Both the position numbers and the translations under genes were made by a program. This document shows positions 15,816-27,500 of a stretch of DNA of 64,000 bases, piece by piece. This stretch comes from Aphelenchoides besseyi (taxonomy: Eukaryota > Nematoda > Chromadorea > Rhabditida > Aphelenchoididae), in the NCBI GenBank assembly GCA_024699855.1, contig JAMPIQ010000002.1, positions 9,672,001 through 9,736,000 on the forward strand, read 5' to 3'. Under the pieces are notes generated by a model. The model worked only from the letters and a program-made list of their open reading frames with translations, searched no databases and had not been told where the DNA came from. Every line of letters starts with the position of its first letter. Positions within the stretch are counted from its first letter, which is position 1.

Positions 15816-17067
15816 CTAAGATGGAACACTCTTTTGTTCCCATGGTTCAACAAATTGTCGCACGTATTCGCCAAATTTTCGTCGTTCATCAGCCATTACA
15901 GCAGGTTCTTTGAAGTCGTAGGTTTTGAAGAAAACGTGTGTCATTAGCTCTGTGAATTTGGGTCGATAATTGTAATCCTTAATAAGACTGCAAGCACAGA
16001 ATTACATAGAATTACAAATGCAAAATACCAGTTGTTGACGAAATCAATCATGTCGACCGAATAAGTTCCTGTGGTCATAAACGGCGGATCACCGTTAACG
16101 ACGGATTGAAGCTGGTCGAAGATCGTTTTCCAACCCGCATACGGAAATTTTCCAATGGAAATCTCTACCAATGAAATCCCGAGCGACCATACATCTGAGC
16201 GAATATCGTATGACTTTCGTTCCGACAGACGTTCTGGAGAAATATATGCGATGCATCCGACGTCTTGACTTTTTGCTATCGAATCAACCAAATATCCAGA
16301 GATACCAAAATCACAAAGCTTAACGAAGCCACTACCATCAAGCAAAATGTTCGACGGTTTTACATCTAAAAGAAGTCGCGTTAGCTTTGAAAGACGGAAA
16401 TTGTTGTTTAACATAGCACATCGAAAAACTAACCACGATGAATGATGTTTAGTTCTGATTTCAAATAATTTAAGGCTCTTACGACTGAAGCAGCAATGAA
16501 TCCGATTACTTCTTCAGGCAATTTCTGTTCTTTGTTGTAAACAAGTTTGTAGAACTGATCCAGAGAACAGTCAAGGACCTCCATGACGATCCAAGCATTT
16601 GCCTAAAGACACAATTCAGAACATAGAAAGCGAACTTACATCGACAAACAAAACTCCGTAGAATCGAACGATGTCTTCACAGTTTTTCGATTGAATGATA
16701 ATTTTCAGCTCGCGCTGCATTTTCCTCCGCTCATCCTCGTTAATGTCGTTTGCACGTATTTTCTTCTAAACCCAACATTTAATCCAATAATCAGCAACTA
16801 ACCACAGCCATCACATTTTGGGTTTGTTTGTGGACCATTCGCACTACAACCGAAGCGAAATTTCCCGTGCCAATGATCGCTTGTTCCTCCAGATCGCTTG
16901 CTTTCACTTGGCACGAGCACTCGGGACTAAAGTGAAGAAGCCCGGGAGTGGCTTGTAATGTCTCGCTAAAACAGAAAAAATAAACAGAACTCGAAGTCAA
17001 CTCACATCTCCGGCTTCTGATTCTTCACTTTGTCGAAGTTCAATCGCAAACCAAGTCGTCTATCCAT
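15816..17067 (-). CDS. sek-1: MAP kinase kinase, MKK3/6 (SEK-1) type
   Basis: Dual-specificity kinase that would activate p38-type MAP kinases. Six exons: 17067-17006, 16965-16803, 16765-16640, 16602-16434, 16365-16029 and 15987-15816 (342 aa; human MKK6 is 334). Visible features: the MKK3/6-like lead VKASDLE, Gly loop GTGNFASVV, VAVK-equivalent MAVKKIRAND, SLDQFYKLV, HRDVKPSNILL, DFG in CDFGISGYLVDS, and the activation loop SIAKS with both phospho-acceptor positions. SLDQFYK and the SDLE lead favour MKK3/6 over MKK4 or MKK7. After the loop it reads VGCIAYISPERL, where MAP2Ks usually have GC(K/R)PYMAPERI. All catalytic residues remain. xbp-1 follows on the same strand. Confidence 0.88.
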
Positions 17068-18112
17068 TTTTATCGCCGAGCCCCATAAAAAATTTCGTGC
17101 AGATGAAAAGCCGTGGATCAGCGGAAAATAGTAGTAAATTTATTTGCTGGATACCTGGAGCGAACTTCGAAGTTGCATGTTCGATGTTTATCAGAAACGA
17201 GCAATTGATTTGAACAATCGCTTCGGACTTTTCGCGTACAAAAAAGCAGAAGTTTGCACTTTTCGGGTCACGACGAATTGGAATGCTTTCCAAACGGGCG
17301 AGCGAGTTCTGTCCTTCCGCAATGACGACGATGTTCGACGCCATCGCTTCAGGAATTCCACGGGAATTTTCCGGTCCGCATTACCGGTTATCAGTTGGGA
17401 AGAACGAGCGTTGGTCCAATGGTCCGCCAACATCTGATCTCCAAATAGATTTGTTCAAATTCAAAGAACTTCAAGTGATTCCAAGTCGATTAGCTTGATA
17501 ACGTTTGTTAACGAACGACGTTGTTTTCAATTGATGTCTCTTATCATTAATGGGCGTTGTGCGTTCATCTCGACAGTTGACGGGTGCTGATCGTTTACGT
17601 AACACACGAAACACGGAACTCAACCTTCTGGAAAATTTCCCAATGCAACCTAGGTTTCTTCTGCCTGTTTCTCAATGTGCGTATAAATTTAAACACTAAC
17701 GGAATCTGCAGCTTATATAAAACCATTGACCAATGTGTGCCTCCTAAAACGGAAGGGAAACGCTTCAACAGAGCGGAATGAGGCACCAAACGCAAAAGCC
17801 GTCCGTTAGCCAACACGGCCTGTTGAATCTTCTCTCTGTTTCGTCTCCTTTTTCGGCTTTTCTTGGACAACGTGAGGGAATGGGTTTGATACAATGAGAC
17901 TTCATTCAACATCAGCCTTGCCATCTTGACATCACTTTTTCGTTTCGGTATTTCAATGCTTTCAAAACACTGCGCCTGACCATCAGTATTGATTAACTGG
18001 AAAACGGTTGACGATCACAAGTAAGCACAAGAGCAATGAATGTGTGCACTCGTTAGTTCTCGGCCATTGGCTGATTGCTGTCAAAAGCCGACGAAATGCG
18101 CACAATTAACTA
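17068..18112. other. Divergent intergenic region
   Basis: About 1 kb between the divergent starts of the sek-1-type kinase (-) and the STK32 kinase (+). No coding exon recognised. It presumably carries both promoters. Confidence 0.5.
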
Positions 18113-19661
18113 ATGGGTAATCGATGTGGGAAAGTTTCTCGCAGTCCGGCCGAAGCTCAATTGTCCGACTTTACGTTAATACGCTCAATTGGCGCAGGTA
18201 CTTACGCACAGGTTTGTTCTTATTTGTATGAACAACTGAACTCATTTTCAGGTATACATCGTCTATCATCGAGGACTGAAAAAGCATTATGCTTTGAGAT
18301 CGATGGTAAAACGACGTTTAGTTAACTTGATCGGATACAATGTTTTGCGAGAAATCGAAATTCTTAAAGAATTAAGCCATCCATTCATAGTCAATTTGTT
18401 TTTTTGTTTTCAGGTAAGTGAGTTGTTCTAGAGACCTAGTTCTTATATTAACAGGACGAGTTGTATTTCTACATGATTAGCGACTTCCTAATCGGCGGAG
18501 ACTTACGTTGGCATCTCAATGAAAACGGACGGTTTTCTGAAGCTCGCGCTAAGCTCTACATCTGTGAAATTGCGTTAGCCATAGATTATCTACATTCTCG
18601 GCAGATTTGTCATAGAGATTTAAAGGTAGTAAGAATTGTTGCTATTGGAATTAAATGGTTGTAGCCCGAAAATATTCTCTTAGATGAACAAGGTCACGCT
18701 CACTTGACTGATTTTAATTTGGTAGAATAGAAAACGAAGCCAAGTTTCAGTCGACTTGTTTTAGGCTACAAAACTTGAGAAAAACAAATTAGCAACTTCG
18801 TTCAGTGGAACTAAACCGTACTGCGCACCAGAAATAGTCATGACAGCTCTCGGACAAATACCTGGTTATGGGTTGTACGTGGACTGGTATTCTTTAGATA
18901 AGTTGTTTGTTTAATGTTTAGTTCTATTGTCTCTATTTTTAAGGGTATGTGCTTACGAAATGAACAGGTAGTGAAAAGAACTTTGCAACTAGTTATAAAC
19001 GAATTAACAACAGAGGTCGTCGTCCGTACGAATTCTCCAGTTCGTGTCCTACTCAAGTGTTGCGTATTCTGCAAAACAGCTCTATCATTTTACCTGAATC
19101 ATGGCCAAGTGATCTTCGTTCTTTCATTACAAACATCATGCACTTGAACTTAACGCAACGTATTACAACCTTCGAGAGTTTTCGGAAACATCGTTACATG
19201 GAACGAATTGATTTTGACAGAGTGCTTGCAAGGTAAGTTAAAAAACATTTTGGTTTTTTTATCAAATACATTTAAAATTTTCTAGAAAACAAAGTCCAGT
19301 TTTCGTACCACGTAAGAACCGATTGTACTGTGATCCAACTTACGAATTGGAATCTCGAATTGTCGAGTCTTATCCGCTCCACAAACATCATCAAAAACGA
19401 CTACGATTTTTACGTCAACGCAAAAATTCAAGTGACACTCAAAGCTCGAGGGCCAACAAACCTCATGCAGATGCCATTGAAGAAGCAGTGCGGGAATTGA
19501 GTTCCGCATTCGTCGAATACAATCGTTTTCGAACAAATCTAAAGACTAATGGTACAATCGAGACTTTTGCTGTACGTTCTGGTGACAGTAACACCGCTCA
19601 CACTTCTATTTCTGCCGCTTCAACCTCACAAACTTCCAGCTGCCTTAAACCAAAATCTTAA
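18113..19661 (+). CDS. STK32/YANK-family protein kinase, possibly inactive
   Basis: STK32 kinases are AGC-like Ser/Thr kinases of poorly known function. Eight exons: 18113-18211, 18252-18413, 18455-18625, 18665-18721, 18765-18901, 18944-18967, 19014-19232 and 19286-19661 (414 aa, as in STK32B). The N-terminus MGNRCG could be myristoylated. Family marks: GGDLRWHL, CHRDLKPENILLDEQGHAHL, DFN in place of DFG (normal for STK32), the GTKPYCAPE loop, and the STK32 tail CDPTYELESRIVESYPLHK. The beta-3 strand reads HYALRSMVK where STK32 has YAMKYMNK, so the ATP-anchoring Lys is Arg. HRD Asp and DFN Asp remain. The donor after exon 5 is weak and adds one residue between SL and the helix that follows. 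A poly(A) signal is at 19752-19757. Confidence 0.87.
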
Positions 19662-20306
19662 CATTGTTCTGGCGGTTAAGACTACGAATTTCATTTTACA
19701 GAATGATATCAAAGTTCGTTTTCCATGCATTATCATACTTCTAAACACGAGAATAAACAACTTATTTTGCTGTTTATGTTCGTTTCATTAGTGACTTGCT
19801 ATGAACCCAATAGATTTATTGCAACCAAACCGAATACAACAATTCGCTTCGACTAATGGGTTCTTGTCAAAACAAGCGGTTAAGATAATTTTGATTATGC
19901 TCGGTTAGAGAACAGTTTCTTTCGATTAGTTGTCAGGAATAATTAAGTTGAAAATAGGAAATATACCCGAGCTGATAATTGGGAAATAGGAGAAGCGATT
20001 TGACGTTAACGCAATAGATGTTGGTATCTTCTTTTTCATTACGTTAACGTTTGTATGGATTATGAAAAACATTAAAGCGGCAAGTGAATAAACGAGTAAA
20101 GAAACCAACGACAAGTCTTAATCTATGTAATGGTCGACTATCAGCAGAAACAATAGCATAATATAAACACGCATCTAATCTTGCCGCCATAAATCGAAGT
20201 CTAAAAGGCGATAGAATGACGAATCAAAAATCCGTCGAATCCCGTAGTTTAAATAAGGCACAGCGGCAATAAGTTTGTGTTATGGCGATGTTGATTAAAC
20301 GACAAA
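19662..20306. other. Convergent intergenic region
   Basis: 3' UTR space between STK32 (+) and the SLC13 transporter (-). AATAAA at 19752-19757 serves the plus-strand gene. No coding sequence recognised. Confidence 0.5.
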
Positions 20307-22575
20307 TCAGTTCGGAATTGTGCCGTTCAGTGCTGCCCAATCGGGAAGCTCGTTCAACGAAAAGACGAGTAATGCACCAGAGTTCATGTAGATCACCGTA
20401 ATCAATGCGGTTACAGCGCTAACCAAAAAGCCAGAAATAATCTAAAATCTCCTAATTATTTCACTTCGTATTGATTTTCACACACCATGTCTGAAACTTT
20501 TAATGTTCCACTGAAAATAGTCATTAGTTTCAAAACACATTGCAACTTCCAACCTCGCAAACACAATGGCATTTGGCGGTGTACCAATTGGTAGGATGAA
20601 AGCGAAACTTGCGGCGATCGTTGTTGGTAACATCAAAGCTAGTGGATTGACACCTGTTTCTTGAGCCTGCATTACAAATCAATAACACTTCTATCCCCGT
20701 CATTCGACTCACCAAATTGGCAACTATTGGTAGAAAGATACTCGCAGCGACAGTATTCGAACAAACATTGGTTGTTAGCATGGTCACTCCAATGCTAAAG
20801 CAATCGATTAATAGAGCAACAATAATCTTCTCACCAAACAAGTTGTAATGTCCAAACGGGAAGACCATTCAATGATGCAAGCATTTGACCGATAAGCAAC
20901 GAGAGTCCACTCTCTTTTACACCCGATGCTAACGCGAATCCACCTCCCAATAACAAAATAACACTCCACGGGAATTTCTTTTGCATTGTTGGCCAATCCA
21001 TAAGTCGATTGGAACCGGTTTTCTTTTCATTTGTTTCTGGACCAAACAACGAATTCAAAGACGGCAATTCCTCGGGTAATGCAAATAATAGCAAAGAAAT
21101 GAACATTGCTGAGGTCGCATCAGTAATTTGATCCCTAGCAAAAAAATCGCCGAATCCGGGTACCACTTCCGGTTGACGTGTAATCCACATGACCAAAAGA
21201 ATCAGAAACGAAATGCCAACTGATTTTTCCGCAAAACTCATTCTTGGCAACGATTCATAACGCTGTTTCATCATTTTCGTAACACCGTCATCAGCAGGTG
21301 GTGCATCGCGCAAGAATATAACAACGAGAATCGCCCAACAGGCGAACAAACAACAGATCATCATTGGGAATGCATATGCCATCCATGACAAATAGTGAAC
21401 TCCAGTTTCGGCATCAGAAAAAAGCCTGATAATAAGCTTGAATTCCTTTGATAAAACTAAAATACATACGCTGATAAGACGCCAATTACGACCAAATTGG
21501 GCGGAGTTCCAGTGATTGTGCCCGTTCCACCGATGTTTGCCGCAAAACAAATGCCAATAAGTAAACCTTTAGCCATCTAAAAGCATAGGATTGACTACGT
21601 ATAATTTAATGCTAAATCTAGTTAATGTTTTGAAAACTCACCAATGTCTCACGAGGAGTTGGTTTTGTGTGACTACAAAGAAAAAGGACTAGGCTGATAA
21701 AGTAGGAAACTTACGTAAGCAAATCACTGTTTTCAGTTTTTCCGTGCAATTTGTATGAACGAAGCAGTTGATCGGTGACACTTTGCACAATGGGAACCAT
21801 CTAAACTTTGATCAAACTATTCAAGAACAACATCAATCCATTACCATAGCCGTTGTGGCAGTGTTCGAGATGAACATGCTGAGAACTGCGGTTGCCAACA
21901 TAAAACCCAACAAAATCCATTTGGGTTGAGAACCGACCATTTGAAGAACGGAAAGAGCTAAACGTTCATGCAAATTGCACTTCTCGACGGCAACCGCAAC
22001 AATTAGTCCGCCAATGAATAGGAAATTGGTATCGTTCAAATATCTAAAGTTGTTTCGGGCTCATTGATAAAAACGATATTGTTAACGTACTCTCGTGCAA
22101 CGGTTTTTGCCGGCAACACGCCTGTAATTGGGAAAAGAACGGTTGGAAGTAAAGCGGTAATAGCAAGAGGAAGTGCTTCAGTCATCCAATAGCTGAAATA
22201 GAGAATTGAAACTACTGAATACAATTCCCATTAATTAAATGGGCTCTTCGCTTACACAGACATTACGAGCAAGCAGTAGGCGCAATTATATTCCTAAATT
22301 AGATCGTAACGACTTCAACTTGTTTTGTTTACCGGCTTTGCATGCAAAAGTAAAGGACTGAAGAGTAACGGTGAAGCAATTAAAACGAACGGATTTTTCA
22401 ATGTGCGCAACAAACGAACGACTTTGTGGCAACGTCGAGAACGTTGATAGGGAGTGAAATTCGTTGAACCCGCCAATTCATCGTGATCTATAATGTTCTG
22501 TCGAGAATTCACATCGCTGTTTGTCAAATTGGTGCCGTCAACAATTCGAAGTGTATTCAATGATTCGGACGCCAT
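20307..22575 (-). CDS. SLC13 sodium/di- or tricarboxylate (or sulfate) cotransporter
   Basis: Plasma-membrane importer of citrate-cycle intermediates in the NaDC/INDY family (C. elegans NAC proteins). Twelve exons: 22575-22333, 22293-22256, 22192-22091, 22043-21845, 21800-21715, 21672-21642, 21576-21470, 21425-20835, 20794-20713, 20666-20554, 20510-20486 and 20441-20307 (583 aa, normal length). Signatures: [32 protein letters not shown], first SNT motif [41 protein letters not shown], second SNT motif [16 protein letters not shown], and the closing [13 protein letters not shown]. Both SNT sodium-site motifs are kept; the second lacks the usual following Thr. Substrate (dicarboxylate, citrate or sulfate) cannot be read from sequence. 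Confidence 0.9.
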
Positions 22576-24543
22576 GAAGTATCCCAAGCGTCTCTCTGAA
22601 GATTAAGCGTGTTTAGGAATCCGGAAGTTGTAAACGCGAGTTACTCGATTTCCGAATTCATATCGACTTTCTCTAACACGTGTTGTGAATAAAATGTACG
22701 TCAAAAAATCGAAATCCGAACTAACAAAAAACAATTGACATCTCGAAAGTACGGCGATCGACATAACCGGCCGACGGCACACGCGGCCTCTAAAATTCGC
22801 CATTCGCATTTTTCTTGGCGAGCAAATTTCGAAAAACGGCCCCGTTAGAGTGCTGTCGAGTCACGGGCATTGAGGAGAAGAGGACCACGATTTGCGGGCA
22901 TAAAGAGACCGAGGAGAATGGGCGGGAACATGTGGGCGTGACGTCAAATGTCGTCGTTCGAGTTGCAATTCCGACGAAATCAAGGGGATTAACCTTCATC
23001 GTTCGAGCAATCAACCCACTTGCAAAGCCGCTTCACAGTCACGCGTTCAAACTCTGAACGAATAGCTGCCGTTTCAGCTGCGCGGTTAAATACGAAACAT
23101 AAACACTCTTTCGCACGTGCCTATGTCCGAAACTTGTGCTCGAATGCACGGGAACAAACTTGAGATTTTGAATGAAACCCCAAGCTTGTACTTTCTATCA
23201 GGTGGAACGAAATCCAATTACCGTACGCACTAACAAGGAAAATGCATTCTTTCAATTGGTCGGAGGTGTGGAGATCGCACAAATTTACCTTTCGATCAAA
23301 GAACTTTCGGCCAAAAACGATTAGTCTAAGAAATCAATGTTTCGCGAGCAGAGAAACGACATTTGGTTGTTCGCGTCGTTCTCATTGTTCAAAAATGCAA
23401 GCAAAAGACTGGAACAGAGACTTGCCATAGACGCATTTTTTCATTCGATCGCTTTGATCTCGTCAAATGGATGCCTTTTGATTAAACAGACTGTTAGGAC
23501 ACACATTTACAGTTGACGCAAAAGACCCATTGTTGTTAAACTCGTGATTGGAAACTCAATTAAAGTGCTTACAGGTGTAAATGAAGATTACGCGGAAGTG
23601 AGTCGGCATTAAAAACCCTTATAATCTGTACATCTTCTAATCTTCATTTCCGAATCCCGGATGCACGAGACACGTCAATTGAAAAACCACAGCAATTACA
23701 TGATAGAACCGAGGAGCTGTTTGAACAGTCGTTTTCATTGGCCACGTGCTCATGTTCGAGTTTTCCTTCGAATTTCAAATGTCGATTACGCACTCGCAAA
23801 TTTTCCACGTCTTTCTTCTGGTCATAAATCACGTGTACAAAACAAAAACTCGGCCATGGCTTACACGCAAAAGAAAACATCGCAAAGAAATTGCTTCACA
23901 CTTCGACTTCTTCTTGCTCCATAAACCAAACGATTCGGAATTCCGAGTGTCGTTTGTTTTCTTCCACAATGATCTCTGATTGACTTGCACGGGACTATCG
24001 ATCAGTTTGCTATTGCATTGATGAGGAACAGGTGTTAATGCGCAGATTGGCGAAGAGACCAGTGACTAGAAAATTGTTCTTTGTTGTTCAAAGCTGTTGT
24101 CAGCTAAATGCCCAAAGCGACAACTGGGAGCTTATGTACAAACCATTATTGTTAAAATACCATCTTAAAATAAGTAAAAGCCTTTAGGAAGATTCCATTT
24201 ACATGCAAAAAAAAGTTCAAAGAGCTCGCACTTTCTTCATGTGAATTTCTCATTCGTTGAACTCGAGATCACTTAACTCGACTTCACTTGATTGATTACA
24301 GAATACGCAACTCTCCATTTTTTTTATCAACGGTCACATCTTTGCTAAAACTATTGTACTAGTGTTCAATAAAAAGCGTTTCTTAAAACAAAAAATACAA
24401 CAAGCATTTACGGAAATCTATTTCTGAAACTAAATTTTTATAAACTGTGAGTAAAAGAAGTATGAGGTGACGTTGATCTTCGGCTTTCAACAAACGAACA
24501 GATCCCTGAGGTGTTAGAATAAGTGAGCAATGATGAAAAGTTT
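22576..24543. other. Intergenic stretch, no gene seen
   Basis: About 2 kb upstream of the SLC13 start and downstream of the Patched-related stop. Only short, motif-free open frames were seen. Confidence 0.5.
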
Positions 24544-27500
24544 TTACATATACCGACGAAATGAAGTTGGTGACGAATAAGACATCGGATAGCTTCGATT
24601 GTCTATGAATTGACGCCAATTTTGTGGCATTGGTTGATCCATACGAATAAATTCATCACGTGGAAGTCCGCTGCGAAAACGAGCATTCCGGTTGGTTGTA
24701 GCACTGCGCTGAGGGGCCTAAGAGTTTTCAATCTAAGTACAGGATTGTAAAATAGAATTCTACCGGTGATTCGGGTTCTTCGTAGATTTGTTCCTCGTTG
24801 TTTATACTGTCCGTATCTTCCAGCCTTTGTCCGTTTGCTAAACGACGTCCACGTGGTGTGTGATGTTGTGAAGCGGTTTGTGGGCGAGACATTCGAGTGC
24901 TACTTGGACGAGAATTGGGCTGCAAAAAAAATTTGATTCGTGAGTTTAAGGCCAAAACATACCTCGCTATCTGCTTCACGAATTCGACAATGGTCAGTTC
25001 GACGCGGCGAATATGTGAGTCCACCGCTATTGAACAGAATTGATGGTTTGACCGCATAATCCGGTGGTGCATTAGACACTTCTCCAGGTCCAAGAACCAT
25101 TCGTCGTAACGGGCCATCGAGAGCAGCTACTCCGTAATTGCTGTAATTGGCAATCATCTTCAATTGTCGTTCTGATGCCGGAACAAAATAAATAGATTCG
25201 GTTGGTTGTTCAACGCCGAAACAACCGTTCTCGTTGCACGCACGATTGATTTGATGACAACATCGGCTGACAGATTCCGTAAATACAACCATTACACTAA
25301 ATCCTATGCTAGTGCACGTTTTAACAAATTTTGTTACCTTGGAAGCACAAGAACTGAATGTAAAAATGTAATCACAGCCACTGCTGCTAAAGCCTTCCAG
25401 ATGTGTAGAAGTACTGGAGCATCTATGGCTAACGGCAATGGGAAGAACAAACCACCGAATGCAATACACGCAACAACGTTCGGCCATAGACAACACTAAA
25501 CAAACAATAAAGTTGATTATACGAAAGTTAAGTACTTGAAAAGCATATTGCACTCGTGCAACACTTGATTGATGTCGAACTCCGGAATTGATAAAAGCGT
25601 AGCAGAAATGGATTGTAATCATTGCGGTAAATATGTTTCCTAACAACAATACATTAGGATCTTAAACAAAAAAACTTACCAAGCAACAAGGTTGTTAGTG
25701 TAACAACATTGATTGGAATCAACAAATACGTTGAATAACCAAAAATTCCAATCGATACTATAACACAACTGAACAGTACGGAAAGAGAAAGTGCCATTTG
25801 TCCAAATAACAAAAGTGTTAAAATAGTAATAGCGATCAGAAGAGTGATGAACGCAAACATCAGCTTTTGCAAAACCTAGAATATGATCATTTAAATAGAA
25901 GTTCTTGTCAATACTTGTAAATCGTGATGTAATGAGAATAACAATGGGGTTCGAATAGTCAGTGGAATGCGAGCTTTTGCCGCTTTCTGTTGTAGAATCT
26001 CGACTACTCGATGGCTAAAAACAATCCACTTATAAGACTTCAAGTTTTTGTTCTTACATTTCATCAACACCTTTTGAACTGAGTTCCAAATACGAACGGG
26101 ATTTGATGATTTGTGTCTTGAATTTGTCGAAGACAATATCCGTGGAGTATTTCTGATAAGAATCGGCGCTGAGAAAAACGTAGTTTACAATTGGAACAAT
26201 TGTGTCCTAAACGAAAGGGTGTTGACTTTACAATCGAAGTGAACGTACTGCGTTGATTTCGTAGATACTCTTGTCTTGAAACTGTTCAAATTCGAGCAAC
26301 CAACTAACAGCTTTGGTCGCATATTGATCTCGAACTGGAGTGGTAATCAAGTCCAAGGCCAAAGCTCGTTGATCCTTGTCGTAGTAGTCGAGATTGGCAT
26401 CAAATATCAATTCAACGTAATATTCGTACTTTTTGAATGCATGCTGATATCGCTGCAGATACTGAAAACTTGACGAGTTTCGTCGTAGAAAATGTTCTTC
26501 GCGTAGTTGGACGCGTGTTTGTTGTGCACCGATGACCGCAAAAATGATGTAAATCGTGAATCCAACAACGGTCACCGTTCGTAGCGCCGAGTTTGCAACG
26601 GATTTCCCAACAAGTCTCGAAAAACTCGGTTTTAAATCGGTCATCTTCTGATGCAGAAGTTCCGCAGTTGACTGATCGTAGTCGAGAACACATTTTTCTG
26701 AATTAAATTGTTTATAACGACCGACTACAAAACCAACCATTGAATGATTGATCTCCTTGTTTAAATAATTGCCACCATTTCAAACCTTCCGCTTCACGTC
26801 GTCCCGAACCGTACCAACAAACATTCATGTAAAATAATCCGAATGCCAAAACAGCGGTAAGACCAGCTGCCAGAATAAAGAAACACGTTTGAACATATTG
26901 AAGTTGAGCCAACAAGCCAACGGCAACTAAAACTCAACGGTGTGTAATGGTTTTGTATCAAAGGAAAATCACCAGAAGTTGAAATCACCGTTAACAAAGA
27001 CAACACCATATTGGGACCATCCCAAGAGTAAATGAACGTCAACTTCTCAACAGGATGTAACGCACAGCTACTGTATCGATTCCACGCTCCTGTAAACATC
27101 GACTTTAACTCCGCTTACACGATGGTGACTTAAAGACAGTCGAGTTAGAAGCCCACTCGTGTCTTGATTGCATTTTGACATCGTTGTCAACAATTCCTGG
27201 TTCAATAAACAACCTAAAATGAACTCACCGAGCATATAATAGTAAACAAGTATTCCACATGAAACAATGACGAACAAAACAGGAAATGCAATGGCGTTCA
27301 GTTGACCAGCTCCCGCAATTTGAACCGCATATCCAACGGCAGCACAAAGCACCAGAATCAATCCGGTTTGAAGTCCGACAAAAGGTCTTGTCTACAAAAT
27401 TTGAAATACCAAAGACATCAATTCATATAAAACCTTATAGGAATTTCCACGAATTGTAATCAAGAAGCAGAAAAAAACCAAAACTGCTGCACACGGTAAT

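Noticed and set aside
27090..27228. Coding continuation MLGEFILG… inside the Patched-related gene
   Set aside because: Open by chance; joining 27229 directly to 27089 gives YYYMLGAWNRYSSC, which matches the family's TM4-loop pattern and the phase.
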